From an uncultured Hymenobacter sp. (GTDB taxonomy: Bacteria; Bacteroidota; Bacteroidia; Cytophagales; Hymenobacteraceae): a DNA stretch of 10,467 bases. The stretch lies in assembly GCA_937871705.1 (NCBI GenBank), contig CALMOO010000152.1, positions 1 to 10,467 on the forward strand, written 5' to 3'. The notes beneath the pieces were generated by a model. It was not told where the DNA came from. It searched no databases and worked only from the letters and a program-made list of their open reading frames with translations. Position numbers and translations under genes: made by a program. This document shows, piece by piece, positions 6,944-10,467 of this stretch (position 1 is its first letter; each line of letters begins with the position of its first letter).

Positions 6944-6948
6944 CTTTG
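6941..6948 (+). promoter_or_regulatory. -7 box overlapping the kinase stop codon
   Basis: TAACTTTG matches TAnnTTTG exactly and its first three bases are the TAA stop of the histidine kinase. The GTG start of the pseudouridine synthase lies 61 bases after it. A partial -33 (TTC at 6918-6920) stands exactly 20 bases upstream. It suggests the synthase can be transcribed separately from the two-component genes. Confidence 0.45.
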
Positions 6949-7009
6949 TGGTTCGCGCCAGCTGCCAGCGGCAGCTTCACCCCGGCGCGGTGCCCTAACC
7001 GCACACCCC

Positions 7010-7723
7010 GTGAAGCCCCCTAAGTTCAAAGACCTCATTCTGTTTGAGAACAACGATTATATCGTTGTCAACAAGCCACCCTTTCTTTCTACCCTCGATG
7101 AGCGCATTGGGGTAGCGGCCAGCTTGTTACGTCTGGCCCGCGAGTACGCCGACGATGCCCAGGTAGGCCACCGCCTCGACCGCGACACCAGCGGCTCGCT
7201 GGTGCTAGCCAAGAACCCCGAGGCTTATCGCCATATCTCGATGCAGTTCGAGAATCGTGAAGTGCACAAGATATACCACGCTGTGACTTGGGGTGCGCCG
7301 CCGCTAGAGCAATTTGTGGTAGAGCGTAACATCGAAACCACCAAGAGCGGCAAAGCGCGCCTGGCCTTCAAGGGCAAGCCCGCCGAAACGCGCTTCACTA
7401 CCCTCGAAACCTACGCCCGCCACGCCTTAGTGCAGTGCGAGCCCATAACGGGCCGGATGCACCAGATTCGGCTACACCTGGCGTATGTGCAAACGCCAAT
7501 TGTGGGCGACACGCTGTATGGCGGCGAGGATTTTTACCTTTCCTCACTGAAAAAGAAGTTTAACGTGAAGGAAGGCGAAACCGAGCAGCCGTTCATCAAG
7601 CGCTTTGCGCTGCATGCGGCAGAGCTAGGCTTTACGGGGCTCGATGGCGAGCCGATTAAGGTAGAAGCGCCCTACCCCAAGGACTTTCGGGTGCTGGTCG
7701 AGACGCTACGACAGTATCAGTAA
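7010..7723 (+). CDS. RluA-family RNA pseudouridine synthase
   Basis: Converts specific uridines in RNA (rRNA or tRNA) to pseudouridine. The 237 residues form a single catalytic domain. The first strands are LILFENNDYIVVNKPPFLST; the catalytic motif is HRLDRDTSG at 54-62, with the nucleophile Asp57. Later conserved blocks are KIYHAV, the RxxP-like ETTKSGKARLAFKGKPAETRF, ITGRMHQIRLHLAY, and PIVGDTLYGG. No S4 RNA-binding domain precedes it, unlike RluC or RluD. The exact target base cannot be assigned from sequence. It starts with GTG at 7010, the first start codon after the -7 box at 6941; no in-frame ATG competes near it. It lies 66 bases after the kinase gene and may be partly read through from it. 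Confidence 0.93.
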   Translation: MKPPKFKDLILFENNDYIVVNKPPFLSTLDERIGVAASLLRLAREYADDAQVGHRLDRDTSGSLVLAKNPEAYRHISMQFENREVHKIYHAVTWGAPPLEQFVVERNIETTKSGKARLAFKGKPAETRFTTLETYARHALVQCEPITGRMHQIRLHLAYVQTPIVGDTLYGGEDFYLSSLKKKFNVKEGETEQPFIKRFALHAAELGFTGLDGEPIKVEAPYPKDFRVLVETLRQYQ

Positions 7724-7735
7724 GCCTGAGCTGAG

Positions 7736-7794
7736 CGCAACGGCAGGTTGCGACAAGTTCCTATATCAGCCATGAGCTTATATAGCGATGAGCT
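7736..7794. other. Small hairpin and repeats between the synthase and membrane genes
   Basis: The 77-base gap contains a 6-bp stem CGCAAC/GTTGCG with a 5-base loop (7736-7752), an inverted repeat CTATAT/ATATAG (7761-7766 and 7780-7785), and a direct repeat ATGAGCT (7772-7778 and 7788-7794). No T tract follows the stem, so it is not a good terminator, and no TAnnTTTG box is seen. The downstream gene may therefore be read from the synthase transcript. Confidence 0.35.
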
Positions 7795-7800
7795 ACTCTT

Positions 7801-9450
7801 ATGCGCGCAAGCATGATGAAAAACTGGTCTTTTTTCAAGGTAGAGCAACTGGCATTCTGGCTGCTGGTAGGGCTGTACGCGCTGCCCATCTGGCGCTGGC
7901 ACTACTTTCTAACCATCGACGGCCCTACCCACCTCTACAATGCCTGGCTGTTAAAGGCCATGCTACTGGCGCCGCACGGCATGTTTCAGCAGTGGCTGGC
8001 TTTCAACATCAATCCGGAGCCCAACTATCTCAGCCATTTGCTATTAGGCGGCATGCTCGCCGTGCTGCCGCCCTGGCTGGCCGAAAAGCTGCTCCAAACT
8101 GCTTATGTCGTTGGCCTGCCACTGGCCATGCGCTACCTTATCCGCAGTTGGCAGCCAGCAGCGGGCTTCCTGGCTACGCTAGTTTTCCCCTTCATTTACA
8201 GCGTAGTATTCATTTTTGGCTTCTACAATTTTTGCCTTAGCCTAGTGCTGCTGCTGCTGGTGCTGGGTTACTGGCGCCGCCACGTGGCGCGCCCTACCCC
8301 CCCCGTGCGCTCGGTAGGGGCCTTGGCAGGACTAGTGACGTTGCTTTACTTTTCGCATCCGCTATCCTACCTGGTGTCGGGGCTAATGCTGGGGTTGTTT
8401 GTGCTGGAGCAAGCGCTGGGGCGGCCCCGTGCTTCCCTGCCGGAGCTAGGCCGCATGCTATTGACTGTTGCTTTGGCTTACTTGCCCACGCTGCCACTGC
8501 TGGGCTGGTATTTCTGGAACAAAGGCACCGAAACGGCGCAGCCGGCCGAGAGCTTCCGCCACAACCTGACTGACTGGATTAAGCTGGTGCCCATCCGCCA
8601 CATGACGGCAAGCAATCCTGGCTATCCGCCTTTCAAGCTAACCGCCGGCTATTGGCACTATGCTGTGGGTGCCGAAGCCAGCTATCGGCTACTCTTTGCC
8701 GGGCTGCTCAGCGCTGCGTTGCTTTTTGCGGCCTGGCAGCACCTGAGGCGCCAGTCGACTAGCCCGGCCTGGGCTTGGCTGCTGGGGGCGCTGTTCATGG
8801 TGCTGGCCTATGTGCTATTGCCCGACACCATTTCGGGGGGTAGTGTTATTCAACCGCGCTGGGGCATATTCAGCTACTTGCTGCTGCTCGGGAGCCTAAC
8901 AACGATAAAGTACCCGCCCCAGATTCGGGCCGTGCTGCTGGCCGCCGCGACTACGGTTGCCGTGCTGTTTCTCGGCTTTCGCTATACAAAGTACCAGACG
9001 CTGCAATCGGGCTTGGCTGACTACTTATCGGTAGCGGCTCAGCTACGGCCCAACGCCTCGCTGCTACCCCTCATCTACGCCCAACCGGCGCACATGCCCG
9101 ACGGTGGAGAGTATCCTAGCGGCTACAATATGCTTGCTCACGCAGCCTCTTACGTAAGTCTTGAAAGACAGCTACTTGACTTTGAAAACTACGAGGCTGA
9201 AACCGATTATTTTCCGTTGTTCTGGCGGCCGGGCCATCTGCCTATCCGGGAGCCCAATGCTACACCCGCTCGCCCTACCCCCCTCCTGCTCACCCATCCG
9301 GCCGGCTATGTGCTGCTATGGGCCAGAAACCTGCCTAGTCCTCTTGGCTCCGTTCCTAACAGGATACTAATAAACGATTATCTAACCCAGCATTACCGCC
9401 TGGCTTACCGTTCGCCGTCGGGCCTGCTGGAGCTATACAGCCGGCGCTAG
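7801..9450 (+). CDS. Multi-pass membrane protein, possible GT-C-type glycosyltransferase
   Basis: A 549-residue integral membrane protein with about ten to twelve hydrophobic helices in the first 410 residues and a soluble C-terminal part of about 130 residues. After the first helix (about 14-31) comes a short loop with ID40-GPTHLYNAW. An acidic residue and a His at this place resemble the first-loop active site of GT-C (ArnT/RgtA-like) transferases, which move sugars from polyprenyl-phosphate carriers on the outer face of the inner membrane. The layout, with many helices, then a globular C-terminus beginning LRPNASLLPL, also fits that group. I cannot name a family with confidence, and a plain membrane protein of unknown function is possible. 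ATG 7801 is used; ATGs at 7813 and 7816 are alternatives. It contains an 8-C run (8297-8304) and two copies of a 13-mer, CGCCCTACCCCCC (8290-8302, 9271-9283), both encoding RPTP. Confidence 0.8.
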   Translation: MRASMMKNWSFFKVEQLAFWLLVGLYALPIWRWHYFLTIDGPTHLYNAWLLKAMLLAPHGMFQQWLAFNINPEPNYLSHLLLGGMLAVLPPWLAEKLLQTAYVVGLPLAMRYLIRSWQPAAGFLATLVFPFIYSVVFIFGFYNFCLSLVLLLLVLGYWRRHVARPTPPVRSVGALAGLVTLLYFSHPLSYLVSGLMLGLFVLEQALGRPRASLPELGRMLLTVALAYLPTLPLLGWYFWNKGTETAQPAESFRHNLTDWIKLVPIRHMTASNPGYPPFKLTAGYWHYAVGAEASYRLLFAGLLSAALLFAAWQHLRRQSTSPAWAWLLGALFMVLAYVLLPDTISGGSVIQPRWGIFSYLLLLGSLTTIKYPPQIRAVLLAAATTVAVLFLGFRYTKYQTLQSGLADYLSVAAQLRPNASLLPLIYAQPAHMPDGGEYPSGYNMLAHAASYVSLERQLLDFENYEAETDYFPLFWRPGHLPIREPNATPARPTPLLLTHPAGYVLLWARNLPSPLGSVPNRILINDYLTQHYRLAYRSPSGLLELYSRR

Positions 9451-9473
9451 CTCAGGCTATACTCGAATTTTTC

Positions 9474-9487
9474 CTGACTGCAGTCAG
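9474..9487. terminator. 14-bp perfect palindrome after the membrane protein gene, weak terminator candidate
   Basis: CTGACTGCAGTCAG is fully self-complementary and would fold as a 5-bp stem with a TGCA loop in RNA, 23 bases after the stop. Only three T follow it, although five T precede it, so termination would be weak. It might instead be a protein-binding site upstream of the rplM promoter. Confidence 0.35.
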
Positions 9488-9559
9488 TTTAGAAGACTAG
9501 CTCACCCAAGTTGTGGACTGGCCACGGCCATATATTAGCTGCTACATCTCACTATGCGC

Positions 9560-9590
9560 TTGGCAATCTGCCGAAAAACCCGTACCTTTG
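9560..9590 (+). promoter_or_regulatory. Promoter of the rplM-rpsI operon
   Basis: The -7 box TACCTTTG (9583-9590) is exact, and a TTG -33 element (9560-9562) stands 20 bases upstream, the spacing expected for the Bacteroidetes housekeeping sigma factor. This is the only promoter in the window with both elements in place, in keeping with a strongly expressed ribosomal operon. Confidence 0.8.
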
Positions 9591-9601
9591 TGTCCGTTTT
9601 T

Positions 9602-9659
9602 CCCCAGCCCCGAACGGGTTGGGGTTTATTGTCAATTGTTTAGCCGGTAATTTTTTACC
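9602..9659 (+). promoter_or_regulatory. rplM 5' leader with two hairpins, possible r-protein leader
   Basis: The roughly 70-base leader can fold a 9-bp GC-rich stem with one G-U pair (CCCCAGCCC at 9602-9610, GGGTTGGGG at 9616-9624, loop CGAAC) followed by TTTATT. A second stem, GGTAA/TTACC (9646-9650 and 9655-9659, 4-base loop), ends six bases before the ATG. The first could cause early termination; the second could cover the ribosome site. Autoregulation by L13 or S9 is a hypothesis based on how other ribosomal operons are controlled. Confidence 0.45.
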
Positions 9660-9665
9660 ATCTCC

Positions 9666-10118
9666 ATGGACCACCTGAGCTTCAAGACGACCCACGTCAA
9701 CAAGGCCAACGCCCAGAAAAACTGGGTTATCGTAGACGCCAGCGTGGCCCCGCTGGGCCGCGTTGCCAGCCAGATTGCTAGTCTGCTGCGTGGCAAGCAC
9801 AAGCCTTCGTTCACTCCCAACTCCGACTGCGGCGATAACGTGATTGTTATCAACGCCGACAAGCTGCGCGTGACGGGCAAGAAAATGACCGAGAAGCTGT
9901 ATATCAGCCACTCGGGCTACCCCGGCGGCCAGAAGCAGCGCACCCTGCGCGAGCAGATGAACCGCGACTCGCGCAAGGCTATCGAGCACGCCGTAAAAGG
10001 CATGCTGCAAGGCAATCGCCTAGGGGCCGAGCAGTACCGCAACATGTACGTATATGCTGGCACCGAGCATCCGCACGAGGCTCAGCAGCCCCAGCCTTAC
10101 GAGCTAAAAAACCTGTAA
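9666..10118 (+). CDS. rplM: 50S ribosomal protein L13 (uL13)
   Basis: Large-subunit ribosomal protein L13, an early assembly protein that binds 23S rRNA. The 150-residue length is usual for Bacteroidetes. The family core is plain: NWVIVDASVAPLGRVASQIASLLRGKHKPSFTPNSDCGDNVIVINADKLRVTGKKMTEKLYISHSGYPGG, followed by the RKAIEHAVKGMLQGNRLGAEQYRNMYVYAGTEHPHEAQQP segment. The short N-terminal extension MDHLSFKTTHVNKANAQ is normal for the phylum. ATG 9666 follows the two-element promoter and the structured leader. It is cotranscribed with rpsI, 46 bases downstream, the near-universal L13-S9 pairing. Confidence 0.98.
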   Translation: MDHLSFKTTHVNKANAQKNWVIVDASVAPLGRVASQIASLLRGKHKPSFTPNSDCGDNVIVINADKLRVTGKKMTEKLYISHSGYPGGQKQRTLREQMNRDSRKAIEHAVKGMLQGNRLGAEQYRNMYVYAGTEHPHEAQQPQPYELKNL

Positions 10119-10129
10119 ATCTTTGTTTT

Positions 10130-10156
10130 ACGGTCAATTTTGACCGTGTATTTTTT
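10130..10156 (+). terminator. Intercistronic hairpin with T tract between rplM and rpsI
   Basis: ACGGTC (10130-10135) and GACCGT (10142-10147) form a stem closed over AATTTT, or an 8-bp DNA palindrome with a TT centre. Six T follow at 10151-10156 after GTA. It has the form of a modest intrinsic terminator and sits between two cotranscribed genes, so it is more likely an attenuator, a processing or mRNA-stability element than a full stop. Confidence 0.5.
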
Positions 10157-10164
10157 CCCACTAA

Positions 10165-10467
10165 ATGGCAGCTACTAACACCTCTGGTAGAAGAAAAACC
10201 TCGGTGGCCCGCATTTACATGCAGGCCGGGCAAGGGAATATCACTATCAACAACCGGGACATGAAGTCCTACTTCGCCAACGAGCTGTTGGAGAACATCG
10301 TGAACCAGCCCTTGGCCATTCTGGAGCAAGTTGGCCAGTACGATATCAAAGTGAACGTGAGTGGCGGCGGCATCGCTGGTCAGGCCGAGGCTATTCGCCT
10401 CGCTATCACCAAGGCTTTGGTAAGCGACAACGCAGAAACCCGCCCGGCTTTGAAAAAAGAAGGCTTC
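10165..10467 (+). CDS. rpsI: 30S ribosomal protein S9 (uS9), C-terminus cut by window edge
   Basis: Small-subunit ribosomal protein S9, whose C-terminal tail normally reaches the P-site tRNA. The 101 visible codons start at ATG 10165, before which CACTAA provides no Shine-Dalgarno sequence. The protein shows the family opening SGRRKTSVARIYMQAGQGNITINNRDMKSYF, then the conserved VNVSGGGIAGQAEAIRLAITKALV and the beginning of the ETRPALKKEGF block. About 27 residues, including the basic KAR-type tail, lie beyond the right edge. Second gene of the L13-S9 operon. Confidence 0.97.
   Translation, partial: MAATNTSGRRKTSVARIYMQAGQGNITINNRDMKSYFANELLENIVNQPLAILEQVGQYDIKVNVSGGGIAGQAEAIRLAITKALVSDNAETRPALKKEGF

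Larger units (their letters stand above)
1261..9923. repeat. Dispersed over-represented word CTACCCC / GGGGTAG
   Basis: By eye I count 17 copies. CTACCCC on the plus strand begins at 1261, 1778, 1808, 3981, 6884, 7672, 8294, 9064, 9275 and 9917. GGGGTAG begins at 2268, 3918, 5445, 5709, 6410, 7109 and 8837. At the base composition of the window a given 7-mer of this kind should occur about twice on both strands together. Many copies extend to GCCCTACCCCC. They occur in genes and in one gap, in both orientations; I found none in recA, the DUF3108 gene or the SDR gene. Confidence 0.6.

Noticed and set aside
10118..10125. AATCTTTG as a separate rpsI promoter
   Set aside because: The first base of the -7 box is wrong, there is no -33 element, and rpsI is normally cotranscribed with rplM.
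1..10467. Defence, phage, CRISPR or secondary-metabolite system
   Set aside because: All genes are housekeeping or single-function; no nuclease, integrase, transposase, repeat array or synthase module was found on either strand.

Overview
The window looks like a chromosomal housekeeping segment from a GC-rich Bacteroidetes, most likely Hymenobacter or a close relative in the Hymenobacteraceae/Cytophagales. The reasons are the protein style (DUF3108 exported protein, PhoR-like kinase, RecA with an Ala/Lys-rich N-terminus), the moderately high GC content, the lack of clear Shine-Dalgarno sequences, and repeated Bacteroidetes-type -7 boxes (TAnnTTTG) 60-76 bases before several start codons. The genus is inferred from sequence character; no database was searched.

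Layout, left to right. A short-chain dehydrogenase on the minus strand runs off the left edge (1-675). It is divergent from a GNAT acetyltransferase (769-1338, +). That gene converges on an exported, probably outer-membrane, protein of unknown function (1356-2576, -), which is divergent from recA (2742-3833, +). recA has its own candidate promoter and ends in a strong intrinsic terminator (3859-3890). The next 272 bases have no gene but hold a perfect 14-bp inverted repeat and two candidate promoters. Then follow a secreted DUF3108 protein (4106-4927), an OmpR/PhoB-class response regulator (about 5019-5738), its likely partner histidine kinase (5843-6943), an RluA-family pseudouridine synthase (7010-7723) and a large multi-pass membrane protein resembling GT-C glycosyltransferases (7801-9450). 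The window closes with the ribosomal protein operon rplM (9666-10118) and rpsI (10165 to the right edge, partial).

How the genes work together. The regulator and kinase form one phosphorelay. The kinase has two membrane helices with only a few residues between them, so it probably senses the membrane state or a partner protein, not a ligand in a periplasmic domain. rplM-rpsI is the usual L13-S9 operon. Its leader and its intercistronic gap contain hairpins that fit transcript-level or translational control. The other genes are mostly single units with their own -7 boxes.

I see no mobile element, CRISPR array, phage gene, defence system or tRNA/rRNA. The more unusual signals are non-coding: a strongly over-represented CTACCCC/GGGGTAG word, the inverted repeat after recA that contains it, and the missing ATG of the response regulator. 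I found no convincing undescribed multi-gene system here.
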